This document shows, in pieces, positions 1-8,118 of a stretch of DNA of 39,506 nucleotides. The notes beneath the pieces were generated by a model. It was given only the letters and a program-made list of their open reading frames with translations. It made no database searches and was not told the origin of the DNA. Where the stretch lies: contig NZ_JAPSKQ010000035.1 in NCBI RefSeq assembly GCF_031181555.1, forward strand, positions 6,552 to 46,057. Reading direction: 5' to 3'. The position numbers and the translations under genes were made by a program. Each line of letters starts with the position of its first letter. Within the stretch, counting starts at the first letter, position 1. Origin of the DNA: Streptomyces sp. GTDB taxonomy: Bacteria; Actinomycetota; Actinomycetes; Streptomycetales; Streptomycetaceae.

Positions 1-31
1 AGCCGGGCGTCGTTCCGCTCGCGCGCACCGT

Positions 32-58
32 CCGTCCACAGCGCCGGAGTCGTCCACA
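32..58. repeat. Two DnaA-box-like nonamers upstream of the first gene
   Basis: CCGTCCACA (32-40) and TCGTCCACA (50-58) lie 18 bp apart on the + strand. Both fit a relaxed Streptomyces DnaA-box pattern (YYNTCCACA). Nothing else supportable is seen in 1-207; there is no convincing -35/-10 pair. They may be chance in GC-rich DNA, or part of the scattered DnaA sites expected near a chromosome centre. Confidence 0.25.
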
Positions 59-207
59 GGGTCTGACGCGTTTCGGCCACCGGCTGTACGGTCGGCACGG
101 TTGATGTCATGCCCCGCGCCGACGTCCACGTCGGCGCCGGGCCCGATGAGCGTGTCGCGGGGCCCGCGCGCAGGTGCGCGGGCGTGCGTACGGGGGAGGC
201 GGTTGCT

Positions 208-1686
208 GTGACGGAGGTCGTTGCGGGGACGGCGGCGCAGGTCGAACCGGGTGTGGTGACCGGGACGGACGGGGCGGCCGGGCCCGGTGGTGCGGGCGGG
301 GGACGGCGGCTGCCGCGTGTGCCGGGCTTCGCCGAGTGGCCGGACGCGGGCAGCCCCAGGGCGGAGGGCAAGGCCCTGCGCGGCCGGGTACCGCGCGGCG
401 CACACGCCGTCCTCGGCCTGGACGCCTCCCGCCCCGACGCGGTCGGCGCCGTCGAGGAGTCCGGCCGCGGCCGACTGCCCGAACTGACCCCGATCCGGGT
501 GGGCCGGATGGCCGCGACGCCGTTCGCCTTCCTGCGCGGATCGGCGGGCCTCATGGCGTACGACCTGGCCCGCACCCCCACGACGCGCATACGCGCCCAG
601 ATATGCGGCGACGCGCACGCGGCGAATTTCGGCCTGTACGGCGACGTCCGCGGCGGACTGGTCATCGACCTGAACGACTTCGACGAGACGGTGACGGGCC
701 CCTGGGAGTGGGACCTGAAGCGGCTCGCCGCCTCACTGGTGCTCGCGGGCCGGGAGGCCGGCGCGGACGAGGACACCTGCCGTGCGGCGGCCCACGACGC
801 GGTGGGCGCCTACCGCCGCACGATGCGGCTGCTGTCCAGACTGCCGGCACTGGACGCGTGGAACGCCATCGCGGACGAGGAACTGGTCTCCCACACCGAC
901 GCCCACGACCTGCTGGGCACGCTGGAACGGGTCTCCGAGAAGGCCCGCGCGAACACCAGCGGGCGTTTCGCGGCCAAGTCGACCGAGGAGACGGCGGACG
1001 GCGGACGCCGCTTCGTCGACGCGCCGCCGGTCCTGCGCCGCGTCCCGGACGGCGAGGCCGCCGCGGTGGCCGCCTCCCTGGAGCAGTACCTCGGCACGCT
1101 CCCGGAGGACCGCCTCCCGCTGCTGGCCCGGCACGCGGTGCACGACGTGGCGTTCCGCGTCGTCGGCACGGGCAGCGTGGGCACCCGCTCGTACGTCGTG
1201 CTGCTCCTCGACCACCGGGGCGAGCCCCTGGTCCTGCAGGTGAAGGAGGCCCGGCCCTCGGCCCTGGTCCCGCATCTGCCGACTGCCGGCTTCGACGTCC
1301 CGCAGGCCGGCCACGAGGGCAGGCGGGTGGTCCTGGGCCAGAAGCGGATGCAGGTGGTGAGCGACAGTCTGCTGGGCTGGACGACGGTCGACGGCCGCCC
1401 CTTCCAGGTGCGCCAGTTCCGCAACCGCAAGGGCAGCGTCGACCCGGCCGCGCTGGCCGCCGACCAGGTCGACGACTACGCCCGGATGACCGGCGCCCTC
1501 CTGGCCCGCGCCCACTCCCACAGCGCGGATCCCCGGCTGATCGCCGGTTACTGCGGCAAGAACGACGAGCTGGACGAGGCCGTGGCGGCCTTCGCCGTCG
1601 CCTACGCCGACCGCACGGAGGCGGACCACGCGGACCTGGTGACGGCGGTGCGGGCGGGACGGATCGCGGCGGAGATGGGGGTGTGA
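208..1686 (+). CDS. DUF2252 family protein
   Basis: A 492-residue soluble protein of the DUF2252 family, whose reaction is not established. The family hallmark is clear: CGDAHAANFG at residues 133-142, followed by DLNDFDET with the NDFDE core at 156-160 and WDLKRLAASL just after. The spacing of GDAHxxN and DxNDFD resembles the HGDxxxxN...D.D catalytic layout of aminoglycoside-phosphotransferase-like kinases, so an ATP-dependent phosphotransfer role is possible but inferred. I chose the GTG at 208 because GGGGGAGG (192-198) lies about 8 bases upstream. An in-frame ATG at 109 would add a low-complexity 33-residue extension and has no ribosome binding site. A hairpin terminator follows directly, so the gene is probably transcribed alone. 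Confidence 0.85.
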   Translation: MTEVVAGTAAQVEPGVVTGTDGAAGPGGAGGGRRLPRVPGFAEWPDAGSPRAEGKALRGRVPRGAHAVLGLDASRPDAVGAVEESGRGRLPELTPIRVGRMAATPFAFLRGSAGLMAYDLARTPTTRIRAQICGDAHAANFGLYGDVRGGLVIDLNDFDETVTGPWEWDLKRLAASLVLAGREAGADEDTCRAAAHDAVGAYRRTMRLLSRLPALDAWNAIADEELVSHTDAHDLLGTLERVSEKARANTSGRFAAKSTEETADGGRRFVDAPPVLRRVPDGEAAAVAASLEQYLGTLPEDRLPLLARHAVHDVAFRVVGTGSVGTRSYVVLLLDHRGEPLVLQVKEARPSALVPHLPTAGFDVPQAGHEGRRVVLGQKRMQVVSDSLLGWTTVDGRPFQVRQFRNRKGSVDPAALAADQVDDYARMTGALLARAHSHSADPRLIAGYCGKNDELDEAVAAFAVAYADRTEADHADLVTAVRAGRIAAEMGV

Positions 1687-1688
1687 GG

Positions 1689-1716
1689 GGACCCCCGGGA
1701 GACGGCCTGGGGGTCC
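1689..1716 (+). terminator. Hairpin terminator after the DUF2252 gene
   Basis: GGACCCCC (1689-1696) pairs perfectly with GGGGGTCC (1709-1716) across a 12-base loop, starting 3 bases after the stop codon. There is no T-tract, as is usual for Streptomyces. Confidence 0.55.
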
Positions 1717-1735
1717 GAGGCCGTGGGGCCCGGAC

Positions 1736-1789
1736 GGGCCGTGGGGTCCGTGGAGCCCGGGCGGGCCGTGGGGTCCGTGGAGCCCGGGC
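1736..1789 (+). repeat. 27-bp direct repeat, two perfect copies
   Basis: Two identical head-to-tail 27-bp copies (1736-1762 and 1763-1789), preceded by a degraded third copy around 1716-1735. The array fills the gap between the terminator and the -10 element of the next gene, so it lies in that gene's upstream promoter region. Confidence 0.85.
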
Positions 1790-1808
1790 GGTGGCCTACC
1801 CTGTCCGG

Positions 1809-2645
1809 GTGACGACCTCGGAAGGTGAGCAGGGTGGCGGCGCCGGTGCGCGGACGCCGGGCGGCGGTGGCGCCCCGCGGCCCGAGGAACGGCTGGAGCG
1901 GGCCGTACGGGCCGCCGAGCAGGCGCTGATCGAGTTCGAGATCGCCGTGGAGACCTTCCGCGTCGAGGTCGAGAACTTCTCCCGGCTGCACGAACAGAAG
2001 CTCGGCCCGATGTACGCCCGCCTGGAGGAACTGGACGCCCGGATCCTGGAGGCCCGGGCCGCCCGCACCGGTGACCCGGAGGACCGGCGCCGGGCCGACG
2101 AGGCGCGCGCCCGGCTGATGCCGATCCCCGGCGTCGAGGAGCTGCTGAACGGCTGGATGGACGGGGACGGCCTCTTCCCGGAGGCCACGGCCATGCTCAC
2201 GGACCAGCCGGTCCGGCCCCCGCAGCGGGTGCGGCCCAGCGAGGAGGCCCGCAAGCTCTACCGCGACCTCGCCCGCAAGGCCCACCCGGACCTGGCGCAG
2301 GAGGAGAAGGAACGGCAGCGCCGCGAGGAGTTCATCACCCGCGTCAACGCCGCCTACGCCCGCGGCGACGAGGCCGAGCTGCGCGAACTCGCCGAGGAGT
2401 GGGCCGCCGGCCCGGAACTGAAACGCGCCCCGAGCGCCGCCGACGAGCTCTACGCCCGCCTCGAATGGCTGGCCCGGCGCAAGGAACTGCTCACGCTGGT
2501 CGCCAAGGAGCTGGAGGAGAGCGCCATCGGGGCGATGCTGCGCCTCGCCCCCGACGACCCCGACCGGCTGCTGGAGGAGATCGCCGAGCAGCTGCGGGCC
2601 CAGATGACCGAACGCGAGGCGGAGCTGGCGGAGCTGCTGGCCTGA
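1809..2645 (+). CDS. J-domain-like protein with N-terminal coiled coil
   Basis: A 278-residue charged protein. Residues about 25-90 are rich in Glu/Arg with heptad-like leucines and probably form a coiled coil. Around residue 145 a J-like segment begins (KLYRDLARKAHPDL), with the HPD tripeptide at 159-161. In DnaJ-type co-chaperones HPD stimulates Hsp70 ATPase. A second helical, acidic region follows to the C-terminus; there is no signal peptide or membrane segment. The GTG at 1809 is preceded by TACCCT (1797-1802) only 6 bases upstream and no Shine-Dalgarno sequence, which points to a leaderless transcript. An Hsp70-partner role is inferred from HPD alone. Confidence 0.75.
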   Translation: MTTSEGEQGGGAGARTPGGGGAPRPEERLERAVRAAEQALIEFEIAVETFRVEVENFSRLHEQKLGPMYARLEELDARILEARAARTGDPEDRRRADEARARLMPIPGVEELLNGWMDGDGLFPEATAMLTDQPVRPPQRVRPSEEARKLYRDLARKAHPDLAQEEKERQRREEFITRVNAAYARGDEAELRELAEEWAAGPELKRAPSAADELYARLEWLARRKELLTLVAKELEESAIGAMLRLAPDDPDRLLEEIAEQLRAQMTEREAELAELLA

Positions 2646-2680
2646 GCCCCGGTCCTGTCCGGTCGGGTAGCGTCGGGGGC

Positions 2681-3028
2681 ATGAGTTTTGGAGCTGGTGT
2701 GCCCACGGTCGCGGTCGCGGACCTCGAGGACGGTGACTTCCTGCTGGACGTCCGTGAGGACGACGAGTGGAGGGCCGGTCACGCCGAAGGGGCGCTGCAC
2801 ATCCCGATCAGTGAGTTCGTGGCCCGCTACGGCGAGCTGACCGAGGCCGCCCCGCAGGACGGCCGGGTGCATGTGATCTGCCGCTCCGGCGGACGGTCGG
2901 CCCAGGTCACGATGTACCTGGTCCAGCAGGGCATCGACGCCGTGAACGTGGACGGCGGCATGCAGGTGTGGGAGTCCGCCGGCCGCCCCGTCGTCACCGA
3001 CGACGGGCAGCCCGGCCACGTGCTGTAA
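2681..3028 (+). CDS. Single-domain rhodanese-like sulfurtransferase
   Basis: A 115-residue cytoplasmic rhodanese-domain protein. It carries the usual N-terminal LDVREDDEW, an HIPISEF segment and the active loop CRSGGRSAQ, with the presumed persulfide-bearing cysteine at residue 67. Free single-domain rhodaneses move sulfane sulfur from thiosulfate or persulfides to acceptors such as cyanide or thiols; the physiological substrate cannot be read from sequence. The ATG at 2681 is preceded by TAGCGT (2668-2673) 7 bases upstream and no Shine-Dalgarno sequence, so the mRNA may be leaderless. The gene converges on paaE. Confidence 0.9.
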   Translation: MSFGAGVPTVAVADLEDGDFLLDVREDDEWRAGHAEGALHIPISEFVARYGELTEAAPQDGRVHVICRSGGRSAQVTMYLVQQGIDAVNVDGGMQVWESAGRPVVTDDGQPGHVL

Positions 3029-3087
3029 CCCGTCGGCGCCCCCTGGGACCCGGGACGCTCAGGAGCCGGGAGCGGCCCTCACCGGTC

Positions 3088-4146
3088 TCACCGGTCGAAG
3101 TCCAGTTCCACCCTCTCCGTCACCGGACGGGACTGGCACGCCAGGACGTACCCCGCCTCGGTCTCCTCCGACTCCAGCGCGAAGTTGCGGTCCATCCGCA
3201 CCTCGCCCGAGACCAGGAAGGCGCGGCAGGTTCCGCACACCCCGCCCTTGCAGGCGTAGGGCGCGTCGGGCCGGTTGCGCAGCACCGTCTCCAGCAGGGA
3301 CTCGCCGTCCCGCACGGGCCAGGTGCCGCCGCGTCCGTCGAGCCGGGCGGTGACCGTGCTGTGCGCGGGGGCCGGTGCCGTCGCGGCCGGTGCCGTGCCG
3401 GCGTCCACGTGGAAGATCTCCTCGTGGATGCGGGAGCGCGCGACCCCCAGCCCGCGCAGTGCCCGCTCGGCCCCCTCGACCAGTCCGTACGGCCCGCACA
3501 GGAACCAGCCGTCCACCTGGTCCACGGGCAGCAGTGCCGGCAGCAGCCCGGTCAGCCGCTCCCGGTCCAGCCGCCCGGACGGCAGGCCCGCCTGCTGTTC
3601 CTCCCGGGAGAGCACCGTCACCAGCTGGAGCCGCTCGGGGTAGCGGTCCTTCAGGTCGGCGACCTCCTCCAGGAACATCGTCGAGGCGGACGTCCGGTCG
3701 CTGCGTATCAGGCAGAAGCGGGCGCCGGGCTCGCGCGCGAGGAGGGTCGAGACGATCGACAGCACCGGGGTGATGCCGCTGCCGCCGACGATCGCCGCGT
3801 ACAGGCCGGGTGCGGGACGGAGCGTGAAGCGGCCGGCCGGGGTCATCACCTCCAGCTCGTCGCCGATGTCGATCTCCTTCAGCGCGTACGTCGAGAAGGC
3901 GCCGCCCTCGACGAGCCGCACGCCGACCCGGAGCGTGCTCGGCCCCTCACGGTCGGGCGCGGGGGAGCAGATGGAGTAGGTGCGGCGTATGTCCTGGCCG
4001 TCGGCGGTGCGCCGCAGGGCCAGGTGCTGGCCGGGGGCGTACCGGTACTCCTCGCGCAGGTCCGGGGGGACGGCGAGGGTGAGGGCGACGGAGTCGTCGG
4101 TGAGCCGGTCGACCGCGGCCACCCGGAGCCGGTGGAAGCGCGCCAT
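3088..4146 (-). CDS. paaE: Phenylacetyl-CoA epoxidase reductase PaaE
   Basis: A 352-residue reductase that passes electrons from NAD(P)H through FAD and a [2Fe-2S] cluster to the PaaA di-iron centre. The order is ferredoxin-NADP-reductase-like FAD domain (RRTYS at 54-58), NAD(P) domain (GGSGITP at 121-127), then a C-terminal plant-type ferredoxin domain with Cys299, Cys304, Cys307 and Cys337 (CX4CX2C...C). Length and domain order match PaaE. It is the last gene of paaABCDE; its ATG overlaps the paaD stop by one base (TGATG), indicating translational coupling. It converges on the rhodanese gene. Confidence 0.95.
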   Translation of the reverse strand: MARFHRLRVAAVDRLTDDSVALTLAVPPDLREEYRYAPGQHLALRRTADGQDIRRTYSICSPAPDREGPSTLRVGVRLVEGGAFSTYALKEIDIGDELEVMTPAGRFTLRPAPGLYAAIVGGSGITPVLSIVSTLLAREPGARFCLIRSDRTSASTMFLEEVADLKDRYPERLQLVTVLSREEQQAGLPSGRLDRERLTGLLPALLPVDQVDGWFLCGPYGLVEGAERALRGLGVARSRIHEEIFHVDAGTAPAATAPAPAHSTVTARLDGRGGTWPVRDGESLLETVLRNRPDAPYACKGGVCGTCRAFLVSGEVRMDRNFALESEETEAGYVLACQSRPVTERVELDFDR

Positions 4147-4682
4147 CACAACTCCTTGAAGTGGTCGAACGGTTCGCGGCAGGCGAGGCACCGGCGCAGC
4201 GCCTTGCACGCGGTGGAGGAGAAGCGGCTGAGCAGTTCGGTCTCGGCGGATCCGCAGTGCGGGCAGCGCACGGGGCCGAGGTCCTCTTCCCGCGGGGCGG
4301 AGTGGGTGCGGGTCGGCCCGAGCTCCACCCGGACCGGCCCGGACGCCGACCGCACGCGCGGTGGGGCGATGCCGAACTCCCGGAGCTTGCGCCGCCCTTC
4401 GTCGGTGATGTCGTCGGTCGACCAGGCGGGCGCGAGCACCCTGCGGACGGTGACCTCGCGCACTCCGTGCTCGCGCAGCACCCGCTCGATGTCCAGGCTC
4501 ATCGCCTCGACAGCCGGGCAGCCGGTGTACGTCGGGGTCAGCTCGACCTCGACGGCGTCCGCCCCGCGCGCGTGCACCGCGCGCACGACACCCAGCTCGC
4601 GCAGGGTCAGCACGGGCAGCTCCGGGTCGGGTACCGAACCGGCGAGCTCCAGGAGTTCCGCCTCCAGCGGGGTGGTGGTCAC
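4146..4682 (-). CDS. paaD: Phenylacetate degradation protein PaaD (DUF59/MIP18 family)
   Basis: A 178-residue member of the MIP18/DUF59 Fe-S assembly family, thought to help maturation of the PaaABCE epoxidase. The N-terminal domain has the typical VPDPELPVLTLRELG and YTGCPAVEAM segments. The C-terminus is a zinc-ribbon-like module with Cys140, Cys143, Cys165 and Cys168 (plus Cys159), typical of PaaD. The start is GTG at 4682, overlapping the paaC stop as GTGA. The GTG one codon upstream is equally in frame, so the exact start is uncertain by one residue. Confidence 0.93.
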   Translation of the reverse strand: MTTTPLEAELLELAGSVPDPELPVLTLRELGVVRAVHARGADAVEVELTPTYTGCPAVEAMSLDIERVLREHGVREVTVRRVLAPAWSTDDITDEGRRKLREFGIAPPRVRSASGPVRVELGPTRTHSAPREEDLGPVRCPHCGSAETELLSRFSSTACKALRRCLACREPFDHFKEL

Positions 4683-5431
4683 CACGTCGCCCCCGGGTGG
4701 CTGCGGTGCAGGTGCTGCATCTCGGCGAGCATGCGGCCGAAGGGCTCGGTGTGCAGGCCCTGGCGGCCGGCGCCGGCCGCCCAGGCTCCCGTCCGCGGGC
4801 CCTCGGGCACCGTGAGCGTGGCGCGGCGCAGTATCTCTCCGATCCGCTCCAGCCAGGCCGTCTCCAGACCGGTCCAGTCGGCGTCGAGGCCCTCGACCGG
4901 CTGGAACATCTCGCCGGTGTAGCGCCACAGCGCGTCCACGGCACGCTGCATCCGCGTGTGGCTCTCGTCGGTGCCGTCCCCGAGCCGCAGGGTCCACTGC
5001 TCGGCGTGGTCGCGGTGGTAGGCGACCTCCTTGACGGCCTTGGCTGCCAGCGGCGCGAACGGGCCGTCACCTGCGGCAAGTTCGGTGTGCAGGAGGTACT
5101 GGTAGGTGGAGAAGTACAGCTGGCGGACGATGGTGTGGGCGAAGTCGCCGTTGGGTTGTTCCACCAACTGGAGGTTGCGGAAGGCGCGTTCCTCGCGCAG
5201 ATAGGCCAGCTCGTCCTCGTCGCCGGCCATCGACAGCAGCACCCGGGCCTGGCCCAGCAGGTCCAGCGCGATGTTGGCGAGGGCGACCTCCTCCTCGAGG
5301 ACGGGAGCGTGACCGGCCCACTCGCCCAAGCGGTGGGAGAGCACCAGCGCGTCGTCGCCGAGGGCGAGCGCGGCCGTCGTGGGGGCGGTGTCCTTCGCGG
5401 GGGTCGTGTCCTTCGCGGGAGTGGCCGTCAC
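4679..5431 (-). CDS. paaC: Phenylacetyl-CoA epoxidase subunit PaaC
   Basis: A 250-residue structural subunit of the 1,2-phenylacetyl-CoA epoxidase. It has the ferritin-like helical fold related to PaaA but acts mainly as a scaffold forming the A2C2 core. Recognisable segments are LSHRLGEWAGHAPVLEEEVALANIALDLLGQ and the ELAYLREERAFRN and HRDHAEQW helices. The first 16 residues contain a duplicated TPAKDT motif not typical of the family. The GTG at 5431 overlaps the paaB stop as GTGA. Confidence 0.95.
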   Translation of the reverse strand: MTATPAKDTTPAKDTAPTTAALALGDDALVLSHRLGEWAGHAPVLEEEVALANIALDLLGQARVLLSMAGDEDELAYLREERAFRNLQLVEQPNGDFAHTIVRQLYFSTYQYLLHTELAAGDGPFAPLAAKAVKEVAYHRDHAEQWTLRLGDGTDESHTRMQRAVDALWRYTGEMFQPVEGLDADWTGLETAWLERIGEILRRATLTVPEGPRTGAWAAGAGRQGLHTEPFGRMLAEMQHLHRSHPGATW

Positions 5432-5715
5432 AGGTGCTGCACCCCCTCGGGGATCTCGTAGAACGTCGGGTGCCGGTAGGGCTTGTCTGCGGCCGGGTCG
5501 AAGAACGGGTCCTTCTCGTCGGGCGAGGAGGCGGTGATCGCGGACGACGGCACGACCCAGATCGAGACGCCCTCGCCGCGCCGGGTGTACAGATCGCGGG
5601 CGTTGCGCAGGGCGAGCTCCGCGTCCGGCGCGTGCAGGCTGCCGGCGTGGGTGTGGGACAGGCCGCGGCGCGAGCGCACGAAGACCTCCCACAGGGGCCA
5701 GTCGGTGTGGGTCAT
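5428..5715 (-). CDS. paaB: Phenylacetyl-CoA epoxidase subunit PaaB
   Basis: A 95-residue small subunit of the epoxidase. The family pattern is clear: [26 protein letters not shown] near the N-terminus, then [22 protein letters not shown]. In characterised systems PaaB bridges PaaAC heterodimers and is needed for activity. It starts with ATG at 5715, overlapping the paaA stop by 4 bases. Confidence 0.96.
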   Translation of the reverse strand: MTHTDWPLWEVFVRSRRGLSHTHAGSLHAPDAELALRNARDLYTRRGEGVSIWVVPSSAITASSPDEKDPFFDPAADKPYRHPTFYEIPEGVQHL

Positions 5716-6773
5716 GCTCGCGTCGCTCCTGTCTCGCCGTTCACCGGCACGGGCCGGTCGGTTCCGTTCGCGGTGCCGCCGGTGCCGGGGGTGTGCTTGG
5801 CCGCGTGGGCCGCTGCCGCCTCCCGGACCCAGGCGCCCTCCTCGTGGGCCCGCCTGCGTTGGGACAGCCGCTGCTCGTTGCACGGGCCGTTGCCCTTGAG
5901 GACCTCCCAGAACTCCGTCCAGTCGATCGGTCCGAAGTCGTAGTGCCCGCGCTCCTCGTTCCACTTCAGGTCCGGGTCGGGGAGGGTGAGGCCGAGGGAC
6001 TCGGCCTGGGGGACGCAGATGTCGACGAAGCGCTGGCGCAGCTCGTCGTTGGAGTGCCGCTTGATCTTCCAGGCCATCGACTGGGCGGAGTGCTGGGACT
6101 CGTCGTCGGGCGGGCCGAACATCATCAGCGACGGCCACCACCAGCGGTCCACCGCGTCCTGCGCCATCGCGTGCTGTTCCGGCGTGCCCCGGCTCAGGGC
6201 CAGCAGCAGCTCGTACCCCTGGCGCTGGTGGAAGGACTCCTCCTTGCAGATGCGGACCATGGCGCGCGCGTACGGGCCGTAGGAGCAGCGGCACAGGGGC
6301 ACCTGGTTGGTGATCGCGGCGCCGTCCACGAGCCAGCCGATCGCGCCGACGTCCGCCCAGGTCAGCGTGGGGTAGTTGAAGATCGAGGAGTACTTCTGGC
6401 GACCGGAGTGCAGCTTGTCGAGCAGCTCGTCGCGGCTGGTGCCGAGCGTCTCGGCGGCGCTGTAGAGATACAGGCCGTGCCCGGCCTCGTCCTGCACCTT
6501 GGCCATCAGGATCGCCTTGCGGCGCAGTGAGGGCGCGCGCGTGATCCAGTTGGCCTCCGGCTGCATGCCGATGATCTCGGAGTGGGCGTGCTGCGCGATC
6601 TGCCGGACGAGCGTGGCCCGGTAGGCGTCCGGCATCCAGTCGCGCGGTTCGATCCGCTCGTCGGCGGCGACGGCCGCGTCGAAGGCGCGCGCGTACTCGG
6701 CGGTGTCGGCGGCGGCGTCCGGTGCGTCGTACGCCTGGCTGCGGGCCGTATCGCGGGCGGCTGCTGTCGCCAT
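5712..6773 (-). CDS. paaA: Phenylacetyl-CoA epoxidase catalytic subunit PaaA
   Basis: A 353-residue catalytic di-iron subunit of the multicomponent oxygenase that epoxidises the ring of phenylacetyl-CoA. Two ExxH iron-ligand motifs are visible: Glu96/His99 in DEAGHG and Glu179/His182 in EESFH. Family signatures [16 protein letters not shown] and [13 protein letters not shown] are present. The ATG at 6773 follows a purine-rich GAGGGGGA ribosome binding site. It heads the operon paaA-B-C-D-E, all with overlapping stops and starts. The promoter at 6841-6869 has a consensus TTGACA, with a PaaR-type operator just downstream of the expected transcription start. Confidence 0.97.
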   Translation of the reverse strand: MATAAARDTARSQAYDAPDAAADTAEYARAFDAAVAADERIEPRDWMPDAYRATLVRQIAQHAHSEIIGMQPEANWITRAPSLRRKAILMAKVQDEAGHGLYLYSAAETLGTSRDELLDKLHSGRQKYSSIFNYPTLTWADVGAIGWLVDGAAITNQVPLCRCSYGPYARAMVRICKEESFHQRQGYELLLALSRGTPEQHAMAQDAVDRWWWPSLMMFGPPDDESQHSAQSMAWKIKRHSNDELRQRFVDICVPQAESLGLTLPDPDLKWNEERGHYDFGPIDWTEFWEVLKGNGPCNEQRLSQRRRAHEEGAWVREAAAAHAAKHTPGTGGTANGTDRPVPVNGETGATRA

Positions 6774-6814
6774 GGGTCCCCCTCGACCTGGACTCTTCTC
6801 GGAGCACGCTCCCG

Positions 6815-6828
6815 ACCGATCGTTCGGT
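6815..6828. promoter_or_regulatory. PaaR-type operator 1 (paaA promoter)
   Basis: On the - strand this reads ACCGAACGATCGGT, arms ACCGA/TCGGT with 4 bases between. It begins about 12 bases past the -10 element, so a bound repressor would cover the transcription start. The identical 14-mer is at 11960 and a one-base variant at 14761. The core agrees with the ACCGNNCGNNCGGT pattern I recall for the TetR-type PaaR of Corynebacterium. Confidence 0.85.
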
Positions 6829-6840
6829 TCGTGCGATTCC

Positions 6841-6869
6841 ATGGTGAGACGGGCACCGCGAGGTGTCAA
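6841..6869 (-). promoter_or_regulatory. Promoter of the paaABCDE operon
   Basis: Read on the - strand: -35 TTGACA (6864-6869), 17-bp spacer, -10 CACCAT (6841-6846). The -35 is a perfect housekeeping hexamer; the -10 is weak. Transcription should start near 6833, within a few bases of operator 1. Confidence 0.6.
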
Positions 6870-6873
6870 CCGC

Positions 6874-6882
6874 TGTGGATAA
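6874..6882 (-). promoter_or_regulatory. DnaA-box-like nonamer TTATCCACA
   Basis: The - strand reads TTATCCACA, the classical DnaA-box consensus, immediately upstream of the paaA -35. A single isolated box is not an origin. It could titrate DnaA or be coincidental. Confidence 0.35.
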
Positions 6883-7206
6883 CCTGCGGGGGACGCCCGG
6901 GAGCGGCCGGAGACGCCCGAGGACGGTGGTGCGCGGTCGCGCACGGGAGCACGTGGGGGTACGGCCGGGGAACGGGTGGCCGCCGGGCTGTGCCCGGGCG
7001 GGCGGTCCTGAGTACCGTTCCGTGCGACGCGGCACGACGTGAGGCGACGTGATGCGCCATGACGCGGTCGTGCGGCCGTGCGGCCGTGCGGAAGCGGTGG
7101 CGGCGGTCGCGCGGTGCGGCGGTGGCGGGACGACTCCCCCGCGGCCGGCCGGGGGGGGTGGCGACGGACGGGCCGGGAACGGACCGGGATCGGGGAACAG
7201 GCGGAC
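6883..7206. other. Gene-free spacer between divergent paaA and the DUF5819 gene
   Basis: 324 bp with no credible coding frame. It holds a short run of GTGCGGCC-type direct repeats around 7069-7092 and is otherwise GC-rich. I see no convincing promoter for the rightward gene. Confidence 0.5.
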
Positions 7207-8118
7207 ATGGACGCGTACGACGAGGGCTCGAACGCCCGGCACGGGCCGGCCGGGCCGGATCCGCGCCGAGACCTGCCCGGTCCCGCGCCCGCACCCGGTG
7301 ACCCGGAGGACGCGCCGAGTCGCCGGACGGCTCCGCCCACTCCCGGCGTCCCGGCGGACGTCCCGCCCGTACCGCTCTCCCCGCCCGCACCGCTCTCCCC
7401 GGCCGCCGGCGGCCCCGGCGGCCCCCCGGGCGGTACGCCGGTGGCCGATCCGCCCCCCGGGCCCCGTACCGGTGTGGCCGCCCTCTCCCTTCGTTACCGG
7501 ATCGGCGCCGCGGTGGCGCTCGCGGTCGTCGCGGTCGGGGTCTGTGTGCACCTCGGCATGACGTTCCTGCACGTGGCGCCCGCGAACACGGTCAGCAAGA
7601 AGCACCGCGAGACGATCGAGAACTGGATCTATCCGGAGTTCGAGCAGAACTGGAAGCTGTTCGCGCCGAACCCGCTGCAGCAGAACATCGCCGTCCAGGT
7701 GCGCGCCGAGATCCGCACGGCGGACGGGGGAGTGCGGACCACCGGCTGGTACGACCTGTCCGCGCAGGACGGCCGGGCCATCGACGGCAACCCGCTGCCC
7801 AGCCACACCCAGCAGAACGAGCTGCGTCGCGCCTGGGACTTCTTCGTCGCGACGCACGACGACGACAACCGCCCGGTGGGCCTGCGCGGGACGCTGTCCG
7901 AAGCGTATCTGCGCCGGATCACGGTGCTGCGCCTCGACCGGGCGGACGCGGCCGGCCCGGGCGGTCTCGTCGAGCGGGTCCAGGTCCGCTCGCGCACCAC
8001 CAACGTGCCGCCGCCGAAGTGGAGCGAGGAAGAGGCACAGGCCCCCACCACGCCCGTGTACCGCACGCTGCCCTGGTGGCCGGTGCCGGAGGACGAGGCC
8101 CGGGGAGGCGTCGGGTGA
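7207..8118 (+). CDS. DUF5819 family single-pass membrane protein (SdpA-like context)
   Basis: A 303-residue protein. Residues 1-90 are Pro/Gly/Ala-rich and probably disordered. One membrane segment lies near 97-118 ([23 protein letters not shown]). The exported C-terminal domain contains the DUF5819 signature [19 protein letters not shown] and ends with [13 protein letters not shown]. Its stop overlaps the start of the HTTM gene (GTGA), so the two are coupled. In Bacillus, SdpA and the HTTM protein SdpB act together to mature the SdpC toxin, and DUF5819 beside HTTM recalls that pairing. No SdpC-like peptide gene is visible, so function stays open. ATG 7207 was chosen because all of the conserved part lies downstream of it. 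Confidence 0.8.
   Translation: MDAYDEGSNARHGPAGPDPRRDLPGPAPAPGDPEDAPSRRTAPPTPGVPADVPPVPLSPPAPLSPAAGGPGGPPGGTPVADPPPGPRTGVAALSLRYRIGAAVALAVVAVGVCVHLGMTFLHVAPANTVSKKHRETIENWIYPEFEQNWKLFAPNPLQQNIAVQVRAEIRTADGGVRTTGWYDLSAQDGRAIDGNPLPSHTQQNELRRAWDFFVATHDDDNRPVGLRGTLSEAYLRRITVLRLDRADAAGPGGLVERVQVRSRTTNVPPPKWSEEEAQAPTTPVYRTLPWWPVPEDEARGGVG

Noticed and set aside
109..207. ATG 109 as the start of the DUF2252 gene
   Set aside because: The extra 33 residues are low-complexity, no Shine-Dalgarno sequence precedes it, and GTG 208 has an excellent one.
3029..3087. Possible terminator between the rhodanese gene and paaE
   Set aside because: Only 5-bp GC complementarities; no convincing stem.
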